Below are positions 11,182 to 22,227 of a stretch of 64,000 nt of DNA, one piece after another (the first letter of the stretch is position 1; every line of letters starts with the position of its first letter). A model generated the notes under the pieces. That model made no database searches, had not been told where the DNA came from, and was given only the letters and a program-made list of their open reading frames with translations. The stretch covers positions 80,603,444 to 80,667,443 of the forward strand of contig CAKMRJ010004445.1 in the NCBI GenBank assembly GCA_928212115.1, written 5' to 3'. Both the position numbers and the translations under genes were made by a program. Source of the DNA: Lactuca virosa. Taxonomy: Eukaryota > Streptophyta > Magnoliopsida > Asterales > Asteraceae.

Positions 11182-12329
11182 AGGAGTTTGGGCCCAATTT
11201 GGAAAATTGGGCCATAGTTAGGCCTTGGTTGATTATTTGACTTTTGGGCCTTGAGAGTATGAGTTTGGGCCTTAATCTTGGACCAAGCTAGGTTAGGGGT
11301 AAAATGGTCCTTTTACCTTAAGTGGGGATTTTAGAGTTATGCATAAGAAGCCAAAATGGTTAATTGGGTTTTGTTTTGATGTTGACAGTTTAGGGATCTT
11401 TCATCCATCAGCCAGAGATTTATTCGCGAGATTTCAGCAGCCAACTTGAGGGGTGAGTTTTCCTCCAGTAGGAACGGGTCGAAGGCACCAATGCCGGCCC
11501 GTTTATGTATGTTAGCATATGCCAGACTTAGGTCCAATGCTGGGGTTAGCCCGATGTAGATTATATGTTTCGGACTACAGTCCGATGTCGGGGAAAGCCT
11601 GCGGATGTTTGTATGCTTGATGTCTTCGTGATTCTTGCATGTGTTTGTTTATGTGTTCCGGACTTCGGTACGATGCCGGGGCAAGCCCGAGGAATGTTTA
11701 GCTTATATTTTATGTGTTTATGTGTTCCGGAATTTGGTCCAATGATGGGGCAAGCCCGACGAATGTTTAGCTTATATGTTACGTGTTATGTGTTTCGGAT
11801 TTCGGTTCGATGCCGGGGCAAGCCCGATGAATGTTTTTATGTTTATGTTATGTGTTTATGTTACATGCTTGTTGATATGTTATATGTATACCAAACTTCG
11901 GTCCGATGTCGGGCGGGGCCCAATGCCAGACTTCGGTCCGATGCCGGGCGGGGCCCGATGCCGGACGGGGCCCGATGTCGGGCGGGGACCGATGTAGTGG
12001 GAAATGCCCAATGTATGCTATTATGTGACTATATGTATGGTATGTGGTAGTTTGGGGAGACTCACTAAGCTTCGTGCTTATAGTTTTCAGTTTTGGTTAC
12101 AGGTACTTCTGCTAGCAAGGGGATGAGCTCGGGATGACTGCATGGCACACACCACAGCTTTCATCCTGGGATATTTTCTCTGATTTATTTGACATATGAT
12201 TGATATGGATATACTGTTTTGACATTTGACATATTATGGTTTGTGCTTTGGATACATGATTTTTAGTAATTCTGGTTTAATTAATGATTTAAAAATGAAA
12301 ATTTTGGACTATATTTTTGGGATGTTACA
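11182..12329 (+). mobile_element. Truncated gypsy-type LTR, 3' part
   Basis: Ends GGGATGTTACA at 12329, a chromovirus-style LTR terminus. It carries the ACTCACTAAGCTT...GGTTACAGGTAC block (about 12060-12107) that corresponds to the acceptor region of the other LTRs. The start is missing at the junction with the preceding LTR, and no primer site follows. Confidence 0.55.
11565..12000 (+). repeat. GC-rich minisatellite (CGGTCCGATGCCGGGGCAAG-type units)
   Basis: Imperfect units of roughly 75-100 bp sharing TTCGGTNCGATGCCGGGGCA are followed by shorter GATGCCGGGCGGGGCC units at 11900-11990. It lies inside the truncated LTR. A 161-codon open frame across it is a by-product of the repeat and is not called as a gene. 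Confidence 0.8.
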
Positions 12330-14640
12330 TTGAAGCCCCAAATGAAGATAAGGTAATGAAACACAAAGTCTCTTGATTTCTACCCAAGTTCTAGCTATTT
12401 TCTCTTTCATTTTTGGATTTCTAGAGCATGTTCTTGCTTGGGATCTTTGTTTAATCTTGATGTTTGTAGATCACCACTAAAAACATGTTGCATGTTCTTG
12501 AAATTGTGGTGATCCATGATCACCAAAGTCAAGAACAAAGGTAAGCACGTGCATGTTTTATATTGCACCAAAAATTGATTTTTCTTATGTTTTGTCTCAT
12601 TTAACATGGTTGCATGTAATTTTTAATGGTTAGAAAAAACATTCTAGAGAATATTATCAATATAATGTTTTTTTTTATCTCAAACTTAGCATAAGAAACT
12701 GAAATCATTTGATAAAATTGGATTTTGAACCATGTTTCCATGAGTTTAACTTTCTAACATGCTTGCAGATTTCAACCTCCGAATTTGAACAACCACATCT
12801 CACTCATTTCATGTCCAAAACTTGATATTCTTTTTCTGAAATATAATATTTTTACTTATCTTTCGACCCCAAGTAGCCTCATTAGAAAACATTAAGAATT
12901 AGAATTTTCAGAATTTTCCCAAAACTGTTGCTCCAACAACACTTTTCTTGTGAATACTAGTTTTGTGTTGGATGTTCAAGAAAGTTAATCATCACTAAAA
13001 ATCCTTGAAAAATTATTTTGATCTCGTAACATACTAAACTCAGAGAACCCCAAAAATTATAGATTATAACATTGTTCAAATGTTGTTAAAAAAATTTCAA
13101 AACTTTCAGCTCAAATGTTTAGTTCAAACTTTAATAAGAACTTATCCTTATAATTCATGGGATGTAAATATACCATTAATCTCAAAATTAAATACAAACC
13201 AACTTTCATCAAAAAGCATGTTGTATGATTAAGTTTTCTGTAGAGATTCAAGTGCTAAAACTATTTTCTTATTTTTATACAAAAATAAGTATTTTAGAGC
13301 CATAAATTCCAAATAAATACTTATTGAGGTCAATAAACTCTAGGAAAATTCCTAGATGGCGTATACTATAAATAAACATCTTCCATGAAGCTTGAGAACT
13401 TTTTATTAATTTTTACTATATATTTTGATTTTTATGTCAATTAATGCACATATATTACAAAATCGAGTTCTTCAATTTAAAAATAACATTTAATATTTTT
13501 CCTAGCTTATAGATACTGTATCATATTGTCACAAAAATACCAAGCAATTTTCATGACCATTTACTATTTTTCCAAGATTTTATGATGTGTTCAAGGAATT
13601 AAATAGGAAAAAATAGTAAAACAGGTTTAAAAATCATGAAAAATTACTAAGAGCTTCTTAATTACGTTAAGAACAGAGATATAAAGTCTGAAAATTTTAG
13701 AAGTGATTTGATTTAGGTTTTAAATTTTTAGCTTGTAAAACCCTTCCAAAAGTGTTAAAATACATTTCAAAAGATAACCCAAAATGAGATTTTTCACTTG
13801 CAAATGTTAGTCAGTCAATTAGTATATGGAAATCTGAATTTTATAGAAAAACATTTGCAACTTATACAAAACTTAACTTTGATAATGTATTGGCACGATT
13901 CTATTGTATTACTAGAACTAAATTAGAGATTCACTTGTGTGTAAGATTATCGTAGGGAATCAGTAGTGGTACAAGTGGAACTTAGTACAAGGCATTGTTA
14001 GCATCATCTCAAAGTATTGCGAGTATCCACGCCTCCCCTTATTTTCGGTTTTTAAATGTTTTGTGGTGGAAAAGCATTGTGTAGCATGTCACTTTGTCAC
14101 CTGTATATAAATACATAATTACATATTACTGAATATACCCTTTCATAGTTTTTTTTTCTTCATATGCATCTAAGGTTTATCATAAGGTTTCTCAAGTCAC
14201 TATCAAATGTTTATTCAATAGTTATGAAATGATAATAAATAACTTACAATAACACCATGTACAATTTTTAATTCCCATAAGACAATTATATATATATATA
14301 TAATATATATATATATATATTAATGCACCATTGTACTCTAAATGAAAAAATCCCTTATAAAATAATTGTATTTAAAGATTAAATTATGTATGCTCTTCAA
14401 TATTCGAAATAATAAAAGTTCATTATTTTATTCATCTTTTGTTCTTCAAGTTTCTTAAGTTGCAGAGTTGCTTTCTAATTTCATTACATCATTTGCATCA
14501 TAAGAAACTTCTCAACTGCACTAATTTGATTTTTTTTATTTGGAAATGAGCAGTAGATTACATTTAGTTGAAAGTTACAAGAATCAGACTTTATTTGACA
14601 TCTTATATTTGGAAATGAGCAGTAAGGTACCATTAATTTC
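12330..14640. other. AT-rich DNA without recognised genes
   Basis: No conserved domain, credible long frame or clean element end was recognised. An AAAGTCAAGAACAAAGGTAAGC stretch near 12523 resembles leader sequence of gypsy LTRs, so part may be decayed retroelement. A (TA)n microsatellite lies at 14288-14321. Confidence 0.4.
14288..14321. repeat. (TA)n microsatellite
   Basis: Nearly pure TA dinucleotides with one AA break. Confidence 0.9.
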
Positions 14641-14690
14641 GTATTAACTGTGAATCGCCAATGATATCTATAAATTCCATTTAATTAGTT

Positions 14691-14697
14691 TATAAAA
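14691..14697 (+). promoter_or_regulatory. TATA box of the defensin-like gene
   Basis: TATAAAA lies 45-51 bp before the expected start-codon position at 14742, which is normal spacing for a short plant leader. Confidence 0.45.
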
Positions 14698-14741
14698 GTT
14701 CATAGAGAAACCCATCCCTCACAGCAAACTTGGAAGAAAAG

Positions 14742-15046
14742 ATAAATGCTTTGTTCAAGATTAGTTTTTTCATCATATTGGTGATCACTACTGGTTATTA
14801 TTTTTTTTTTCATAAACATATTAAAATACAGAATAATCTATGAGTTTTTATGTTATTGCAGCCTCAGGAGTTAAATTTGCAAAACTGGAGAAAAATGTGG
14901 TCCTTAATGGTAGAAAGCAACTTCAAAGCCCAATTTCCAAAGCAATTATTAAAATAAGACATTGTGAAATAGATGAAGAATGTGATGATTTTTGTTCCGG
15001 TAGAATGGCTGCGATTTTCTATAAGTACTATTGTCAATGTATTTAA
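14742..15046 (+). pseudogene. Defensin-like (CS-alpha-beta) secreted cysteine-rich peptide, decayed
   Basis: Two exons: 14742-14793 and 14862-15046, joined by a 68-nt T-rich intron (GT...TTGCAG, phase 1). Exon 1 encodes a lysine followed by a hydrophobic run (FKISFFIILVITT), a signal peptide; exon 2 encodes the mature part. The intron near the signal-peptide cleavage site is the usual arrangement of plant defensin-like and NCR-type genes. Five cysteines are arranged C-x5-C-x3-C-x12-C-x-C, which includes the CxxxC and CxC pairs of the CS-alpha-beta fold; one of the usual six is absent. The expected start codon reads ATA. Lost start plus lost cysteine argue for a pseudogene, although a start elsewhere cannot be excluded. 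A TATA box precedes it and AATAAA follows. The target of such a peptide cannot be told from sequence. Confidence 0.6.
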
Positions 15047-15081
15047 TAATAGAAGAATCTAAAAGTCGATAAAAAAATCAT

Positions 15082-15087
15082 AATAAA
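15082..15087 (+). terminator. Poly(A) signal of the defensin-like gene
   Basis: AATAAA lies 36 bp after the stop codon, in an A-rich stretch. Confidence 0.4.
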
Positions 15088-15512
15088 GGGCTGCTTGTCA
15101 GAATGATGTCAGAATCATTTTCAGTATGTTTTGATATGCAGCTTCAAGTCTAAATGTAATATTGTTTGATTATATAACCATGTTTGTCTTTTTATTAATT
15201 CTTCTTTCTAAATCTAAAAACTTACTAACAATACCATTACAAAGTTAAAATCGAAGATACAAAGGTGAATACGATGGCCAATTATTGCTATTTCTTTTGC
15301 ACCAAACATGTCAAAGTAAGAATCAAAGTTATAGAGGTGAAAACGATGAGTAGGATTTGTTTTAGAAGTTCGAATTCAAAAATAAATAAAGTTAAATGAG
15401 TAACTTAAGATCGAATAAAAACTAATAGATGGTCGGACGCTTGAAAGAGATAAGGTAAATTGAACGACTTTTTTTTACTTTCAATTAACTAAAAACCAAG
15501 GCGGATCAAAGT

Positions 15513-16130
15513 TAGGGGTGTTCGTTTGGATGGATCGGTTTGATCCGATCCAATCAAGTGATTCCAAATTGATTTCAGTTTTCAAAACATGAATCCGGAT
15601 AGTGCAAACCAAATTCAAATCTGATCTGATCCAATCTAATTACAATTCGGTTGGATCGGTTTTAATAATTCGGTTTTCAACAACCGAAACATTTTAAAAC
15701 AATATATAATTATAATTTTACCCAATTTTACACAAGAAGCAAAAACAAATTATTTGGTTGTGATTTGAAATTTGTAAACAACAACTAAGAAGATATTTTC
15801 TAGTTTAATAATTTATAAATAAAAAACTTTTGAGAGAAAATGAATATTAACTTTTGTTATTCGGTGAAACTTTTTGAACTTATTTGAAAAATAAGGTACA
15901 AAATTAATAAATAATTACAAATATATTAAAAGTAAATAAATAATAAATTGTTATTTGATTTTTTTGGACTATTCGGTTCTTATTTTATAAGGCAAAACCA
16001 ATCCGAAATCCAAAATAATAATTCTGTTTTGTTGAAAACCAATCCAAAAATCCGAATATCTGAACTAAATAGACCAATCTAAATTGTCCAATTGGACAAT
16101 TCGGTTTTATCCGAATAGTGAACAACCCTA
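15513..16130. mobile_element. Non-autonomous hAT-type element (618 bp)
   Basis: The 8-bp target duplication ATCAAAGT is perfect (15505-15512 and 16131-16138). Terminal inverted repeats of about 12 bp read TAGGGGTGTTCG and, from the other end, TAGGGTTGTTCA. Inside, CGGTTTGATCCGATCC and its near complements recur, so the arms can pair. No ORF is present. An 8-bp duplication and TAGGG ends are hAT hallmarks. Confidence 0.85.
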
Positions 16131-16528
16131 ATCAAAGTAACGTCATTTTTAGCCAACTATGAGTCCAACCGCTCAAAAACAAAAACTTGATCCAAAGAAG
16201 CAACAAGTATTAGCAAATTGATCGATGGAAGAGTCTTTAATATTGTGACAACCCGAACCTTTTCCCGTTACCGTTAGCCAATTTCCGTGAACAAAATTTG
16301 AATTTTATTGAGTTCCGTCAAGTTCCTTTGGTTTGGAAAATCATTTAATTATATAATTGAATTTTAGATATATGAGTCGGAACCAAAATCACGCGAAAAA
16401 CTCGAGTTTTCTTTGAAAAATCTATAGTTTTCGGCCTGAGTGATGTTCACAGCCGTAAACTCGTTTACAGCCGTACACCCGTTTACGGCCAGCGACAGGT
16501 GGCCCCACCACCGACCATGAAAACCCCC

Positions 16529-16535
16529 TATAAAT
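16529..16535 (+). promoter_or_regulatory. LTR TATA box (E1)
   Basis: CCCCCTATAAATATGAAC followed by a CT-rich leader is a typical plant retrotransposon promoter. The same sequence lies at 23650-23656 in the 3' LTR. Confidence 0.6.
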
Positions 16536-17110
16536 ATGAACATCTACCCCTCATTTACACTTTTCTGGCCGAAAACTCTCTCATTCTCTCTCTAACCTCT
16601 CAACCGTAAACACCTAAAACACCCTCTTTCTTCCGAAAATCATCAAGAATCATATTTGGAGGTTGTTTTGGAGCATCAAAAATGCGTTTTTCATCGAATC
16701 CAACATCATTGTTCTTGAGTTTACGACCATACACCCTTCAAACCTTCAAATCTTCAAAGGCCGTAAACCCGTTTATGGCCGTAAACCCTTCAAAGATTCA
16801 TAAATCCTTCAAGAACACTGTTCACGGCCGTAAACCCTTCAAGGGGCAGTTCACGGCCGGAAACCCTTCACGGCCGCAAACTCCTTCACACCGTAAATCT
16901 TGACCGCAAATCTACTTTTCCACCTCGATCGAGTCTCGGTAACATTCCTTAACCAATAACAAGTGTTTTTCCAACACTATAAATAATGGTTTCGCTAATA
17001 AAATACAATTATGTATTTAATTGTTGATTAGGATCCCGTTGAGTACCGCATGCATTTAACCAAGAGTTTCCACTCCCGGTCTCGTTATCCGACTAATCAC
17101 ACGACCAACA

Positions 17111-18327
17111 GTGAGTTCATACCCCTATGCTTTTACTATATTTAAGGTTTTCAGGGGGGGGGGGAATACAAGCCAAACACAAATGATTTTGTGAACTTAT
17201 ACAAAAGAATCTCAGCAGGTTTAAATCTTATGCAATTGATACAACGAAAAGATTTTCATGTTTTATAAAATATTTAGATATTTTATCCCTTTTGTAACAT
17301 GCTGAGCATAAGGGACATTTTCAACGTACAACCATAGTTGCATAGTTTTCAAATCAATACACGAAACAAGTACACAACATACATGCAAACTATAATAGGT
17401 ATAGTTTGGGACTTCAATACACAGTTTTATGAATTTAGAGTTATACATTGACAAACTTATAAACTATGGCAGATTTAGTTTATGATATACATTACTACAT
17501 CCGGACTTCAAGAGTATATTAAATAATTATTTAAGTATAATTATTACCCCTATAAAGTATACACACAGATTCAAATACAAAAGAACCATACGGAGCTACA
17601 CATAAACTAGTTAATACAGGATTGTGAGACAACACTTCAATTGTACCTTTCGGGGTACATGTTAAATCCTATCATAGTATAACCAGAGTCTCCTGGAGCG
17701 AGAGCATGAGATTTGTGAATAGATCTATTCGGGACTGACAATCCCACACCTGAACTGCTAGCTACAGTTAGGCATGCATGCCTGGGGTGACAAATGTCAT
17801 TTATCCGACACTTGAAGAACGTCGTAAAGGTCACTAGGTCATATCAAGCATGGTTATACGACTCACAATAGTATAAACTAACCTTATTGTTTACGGGATT
17901 TCATTCTTCTTAAATTTTATTATCAATAATAAAACTAGTTCATAATACAACTGGAGGATTCCAGGGAATTCAACTCATAGTTTTATTTTAAGTACTGAAA
18001 TTACTTTACATACTGGTGATAACCAGGGTTTTCAAACATAACATTCTATACATTACTGGTGATAGCCAGGGTTTTCATACAAAAGGGATTTTCATTCAAA
18101 ACAACATGATGCAATACAGCTAGTGGTAATCAGACATACGAACTAATACATTATACACTAGTACAGAACACAAAAAATAAACATATATGTTAGAAAATAT
18201 CAGATTTTCTGGGAAAGCATACAAACGTTTTACAGATTCAATGACATGTTTTCCATACAAAAACATGCTTATGAACTCACCATCTTTTATGCTGATAATC
18301 TCTTTTCAAAAACTTTTGTATTCTCAG
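17111..18327 (+). other. Putative LTR leader intron (E1)
   Basis: GTGAGTTC at 17111 and TTGTATTCTCAG|G ending 18327, with ATGCTGATA (branch-point-like CTGAT) about 30 nt upstream. The pair lies downstream of the TATA box, so it would fall in the 5' leader of the element's RNA. Inference from conservation with other LTRs here. Confidence 0.4.
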
Positions 18328-18567
18328 GAAATCAATAGACAGGTACCCCTGCAGCTTTTGAGAAGACGGAGCGTATATAATCACATCTTTTATTTTTTGC
18401 TACTTTTGATGTATATATATGAAGCAAACAGATGTAAATACCTTTTTATATATTCAATGTAATGGCTGTGTTTACTTTGATTACTATGATGCAATTGTTG
18501 TGATACTATATATGACGTCATCCACCCCTGAACGTTTCCGCCGTTCCGGTTCGGGGGTGTGACAGAT

Positions 18568-18579
18568 TGGTATCAGAGC
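18568..18579 (+). promoter_or_regulatory. E1 primer binding site
   Basis: TGGTATCAGAGC, three bases after the 5' LTR; complements the initiator-Met tRNA 3' end. Confidence 0.92.
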
Positions 18580-19143
18580 TATTGTTTATAGTGAACTAAG
18601 TATACCGAACCTTACATGGTATACAACTATAAACACTAAAGGGGCCGAAGTACTCTGAAACTAAAAGTATACTTTAAAAATACAAGTATTTTTACAAGAA
18701 GTATACAAGTATACATACGTACAAGAAGCTAACATAGTAAGAACTACATAAAAGTATTTAGGACGAGTTGGACACTGCGGTTAAACCTGAATAGTTATGT
18801 AGTCATATGTGGGGCCAATATAACTCTATCAACTATATTTGTCCGGGATATGGCCAACATGTGTTTGGGAGTAACTGTGGTGTTGCGACAAGTCTAAAAC
18901 TCGCCAAATCTTATACAAATGAAGCAAAGTTAAAATGCTATAGGAGTATTTTATGGTTTTATAACACTGCACAGAGTCATCACTAGTAGTACAAATTCTT
19001 ATAAATGAAAGACCTGAAATTCTTGTTATTGTTAGAAGCTATCATTATAGGTCTTTATTATTGTATATCTTGCTCGAAAGTATTCAATTCATGATCATAT
19101 AGGAGGCTTATCATCATTTTCTCCTTATATCTTTTAGAAAAAG
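18580..19143 (+). other. E1 untranslated leader
   Basis: No coding potential. E2 and E4 have about 1.6-1.9 kb between primer site and gag, including an extra ORF; E1 has under 0.6 kb and no trace of that ORF. A TTATATCTTTTAG near 19139 resembles a 3' splice site just before the gag ATG. Confidence 0.55.
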
Positions 19144-20227
19144 ATGCCTCCCAGAAAGAGACCCAACAAAGAACAACGACCCTCCGCCGCCACCACCTCC
19201 TCAGTTCGATCCTGCCATGTTCCAGGCAGCAGTTACAGCCGATGTGGCTGCCGCGATGGCACATATAAACCCTGGTGGTGCTAGCGGATCAGGAAGTGGT
19301 ACCCATTCCCAAAATTTTGACGGAAATCAGGGACACTCGAAGGAGTGTTCCTATAAAGACTTCATGAATGCCAAGCCTAAATCTTTCGATGGTAATGGAG
19401 GAGTCATTTCCCTAACCCGATGGTTCGAGAAGATCGAATCCATTTTTGAGATTTGCGTATGTTCTGAGGCAAACAAGGTGAAGTTTGCAGCCTGCACTTT
19501 CACTGATAGAGCATTGACTTGGTGGAATGGCCGGGTCAAATCCCTAACTCTGCGGGTAGCAAATGCCATGGGTTGGGAAAGCTTAAAAGAGCTTATGCTT
19601 GCTGAGTACTGCCCAAGGGGCGAGATGCAGAAGTTAGAGCATGAGCTCTGGAATCTAAAGATGAAGGGTTTCGACATTGCCACTTATACAACTAGATTAT
19701 GCGATCTGGCTCTTCTCTGTCCGGGGATGGTCACCCCAGAAAGCAAGAAAATAGAGAGGTACATTTGGGGATTGACGCCCCCAACTCAAGGAAATGTCTT
19801 GGCTGCTAAGCCTTCCACTTTTGACAACGTCAAGTGCCTGGCGCAGACCCTGATAGATCATGGGGTTGACCTTGGTGAGGTGACAGCCGCTCCCGAACCA
19901 CCAAAGGTGAGTGGTGGGAAGAAAAAGTTCTGGAACAAGCGAAAGGGCCAGTCTTCACAGGAGCCCTCCAAGAAACAACAAGTAGTGGCAGTTCATGCTG
20001 CTACCACTCCTACCGCTGTTCCTACAGCTCAAGTACCTGCCAGTAGGTATGCTGGTACCCTTCCGAGGTGTGACAAGTGCAACTTTCATCATCATGGGCA
20101 GTGCCGCAAGATGTTATGCAGTAGTTGTGGCAAGAAGGGGCACACAAATCGATTTTGCAAGACACGAGCCCAACCAACCAATTAGGCTCCTGGAGCGGGC
20201 GTTGGTCAAGCCTGTTATGGCTGTGGG
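19144..20227 (+). pseudogene. gag: E1 gag (capsid and nucleocapsid), frameshifted
   Basis: Structural protein of the retrotransposon particle. The ATG at 19144 (MPPRK...) is followed by a proline-rich stretch that shifts frame before FDPAMFQAAV (about 19209). The main frame then carries the capsid region with ECSYKDFMNAKPKSFDGNGG, TWWNGRVK, EYCPRGEMQKLE and the IERYIWGL block. The nucleocapsid end has a canonical zinc knuckle, C-x2-C-x4-H-x4-C (CSSCGKKGHTNRFC). An in-frame TAG at 20183-20185 separates it from a second knuckle (CYGCGVIGHFKRNC) encoded just before 20255. Very similar to gag of E2 and E4. Confidence 0.9.
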
Positions 20228-21075
20228 GTGATCGGGCACTTCAAGAGGAATTGCCCCAAGGCAACAACAGCTGGCAACACTTGGAGAGTGCTAGCGATGG
20301 GTCAAGAGGAGGCAGTTGCTGATCCCACTGTTGTTACGGGTACGTTCCGTCTCGACAACTCTTATGCATGCATTCTTTTCGATTCTGGTGCGAAGAGAAG
20401 TTTTGTTAGTCATGCATTTAAGCATGTACTCCAGCATAAACCCCAACCTTTGACCGAAACATTTACCGTTGAGATGGCTAACGGAAAGAAAGAGAACACT
20501 AACGCCATATTCATAGGCTGTACCCTTACCCTACACGACTATTCCTTCCCAATCGAGCTTATGCCAATTTCCATAAAAATCTTCGACGTCATCATCAGCA
20601 AGGATTGTTTGAGCCCCAATCGTGATGATATCCTTTGTTATTAAAAAGCCATCTGTCTCAATCTGCCCTCGGGTGAAGCCCTCATAGTCTACGGTGATAA
20701 ACTCAGCTCAAACCTTCGTATTATTTCATGCATCCAAGCCCAGAAATATCTGCGAAAGGAGTGCCATGCATTCCTAGCCCATGTCATTGATGACAAGCAA
20801 AAAGTTAAAGACCTCGAGAGCATCCCCGAAGTCTGCAACTTTCCGGATGTCTTCCCCGAGGATCTTCCCGGAATCCCTCCCGAGTGCCAAGTCGAGTTCC
20901 GTATCGACTTAATTCCCGGAGCTACACCCGTAGCTAAATCCCCATACTGTCTAGCGCCGGCAGAAATGCAAGAGTTATCCAGCCAGCTCAATGAACTACT
21001 CAGCAAGGGATTCATCAGACCAAGTTCCTCACCCTGGGGAGCCTCGGTCTTGTTTGTGAACAAGAAAGATGGATC
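20228..21075 (+). pseudogene. pol: E1 pol: protease and start of reverse transcriptase
   Basis: Continues the gag frame. The aspartic protease motif ILFDSGAKRSFVS has its DSG at 20381-20389. A TAA at 20642-20644 interrupts the linker to reverse transcriptase. After it the frame continues through VCNFPDVFPEDLPG and VEFRIDLIPGATPVAKSPY to LLSKGFIRPSSSPWGASVLF and KKDGS, where the reverse transcriptase palm begins. The frame then stops matching: the catalytic palm including the FIDD motif is absent. The protein could not have copied RNA. Confidence 0.9.
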
Positions 21076-21106
21076 CTTTCCTTGGTCACGTGGTTATCCC
21101 TTTCCA
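21076..21106 (+). other. Filler DNA at the reverse transcriptase deletion
   Basis: CTTTCCTTGGTCACGTGGTTA, 21 nt at 21076-21096, is an exact copy of 21158-21178 just downstream. It sits where roughly 390 bp of reverse transcriptase, judged from E4, are missing. This is the mark of end joining with a templated insertion. Confidence 0.75.
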
Positions 21107-22227
21107 TAAAACTTTATGCAATGTTTTCAAAGTGCGAATTCTGGATCAGAAAAGTAACTTTCCTTGGTCACGTGGTTAGCAAGAAAGCCATACACGTGGA
21201 CCCTTCAAAAATCAACGCGGTTGAGAATTGGTCAGCACCGAAGATGCCCACAGAAATCCATCAATTCTTGGATCTCGCTGGCTACTATCGCAGATTTATC
21301 CAAAATTTCTCCAGGATTGCAAAGCCTTTAACCACCCTGACTCAGAAAGGTGTACCCTTTTGCCGGCAAGAAAAACATGACATTGCGTTTCAAACATTAA
21401 AGCAGGCCCTATGCGGCACACCTATCTTGTCTCTGCCTGAAGGGACGGAGGACTTCGTGGTCTACTATGATGCATCCAATCAGGGCCTAGGCTGTGTGCT
21501 CATGCAGCGAGGAAAAGTTATTGCCTACGCCTCAAGACGGCTGAAAGCACACAAAGTCAATTATACAACTCACGATTTGGAGTTGGGAGCAGTGGTCTTT
21601 GTGTTAAAGATTTGGAGACATTATCTCTACGGAACCAAGTGTACTGTCTTCACCGACCATAAGAGCCTATAACATATCTTTGATCAGAAAGAATTGAACA
21701 TGAGGCAACGACGGTGGGTAGAGCTACTCAGTGATTATGAGTGCGAAATACGCTACCATCCTGGCAAGGCCAATGTGGTAGCGGATGCCCTCAGCCGGAA
21801 AGAGTATTCAGGTAGTAGAGTGAAGGCACTGACAATGACCATCCATTCCCATCTATCCGCACAAATCAGAGAGGCCCAGCTGGAAGCCTTAAAACCAGAA
21901 AACATGTCGGATGAAGCTTTGAGGGGGATGGAAAAGAACTTGGAGAGCAGAGGAGACGGGGTTTACTATTTCATGGACCGAATATGGACCCCAAAGTTCG
22001 GCGGTTACAGGGAGGTTGTCATGAACGAAGCTCACAAGACTAGATACTCTGTTCACCCAGGTTCGGATAAGATGTACATGGATCTCAAAAAGCTTTATTG
22101 GTGGCTAAACATGAAAGTAGAGATAGCTACCTTCATGGGCAAGTGCCTGACTTGTGCCAAGGTGAAGGTGGAATATCAAAAGCCCTCAGGTCTACTTCAG
22201 CAACCAGAAATACCTGAGTGGAAGTAG
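21107..22227 (+). pseudogene. pol: E1 pol: reverse transcriptase thumb, RNase H and integrase zinc domain
   Basis: Resumes with KLYAMFSKCEFWIRKVTFLGHVV (connection region, 21109 onwards). RNase H follows with its acidic residues visible in YYDASNQGLG, HDLELGAVVF, FTDHKSL and VVADALSRK; a TAA at 21670-21672 sits directly after DHKSL, where relatives have glutamine. The integrase zinc-binding domain has the His pair in NEAHKTRYSVHPG and the Cys pair in KCLTCAK (about 22030-22160). A TAG at 22225-22227 replaces the tryptophan of PEWKWERITMDF, a G-to-A change. Confidence 0.88.

Larger units (their letters stand above)
16244..18564 (+). mobile_element. E1 5' LTR (2321 bp)
   Basis: TGTGACAACCCGAACC to GGGGGTGTGACA. 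It contains GGCCGTAAAC words (16450-16910), a TATA box (16529), a donor-like GTGAGTTCATACCCCT (17111), a G run (about 17155-17164), and an acceptor-like TTGTATTCTCAG (ends 18327). It is 284 bp longer than the 3' LTR because the latter has an internal deletion. Confidence 0.92.

Noticed and set aside
11565..12050. 161-codon open frame on plus
   Set aside because: It lies wholly on the minisatellite; its cysteine/methionine-rich product is a translation of the repeat units.
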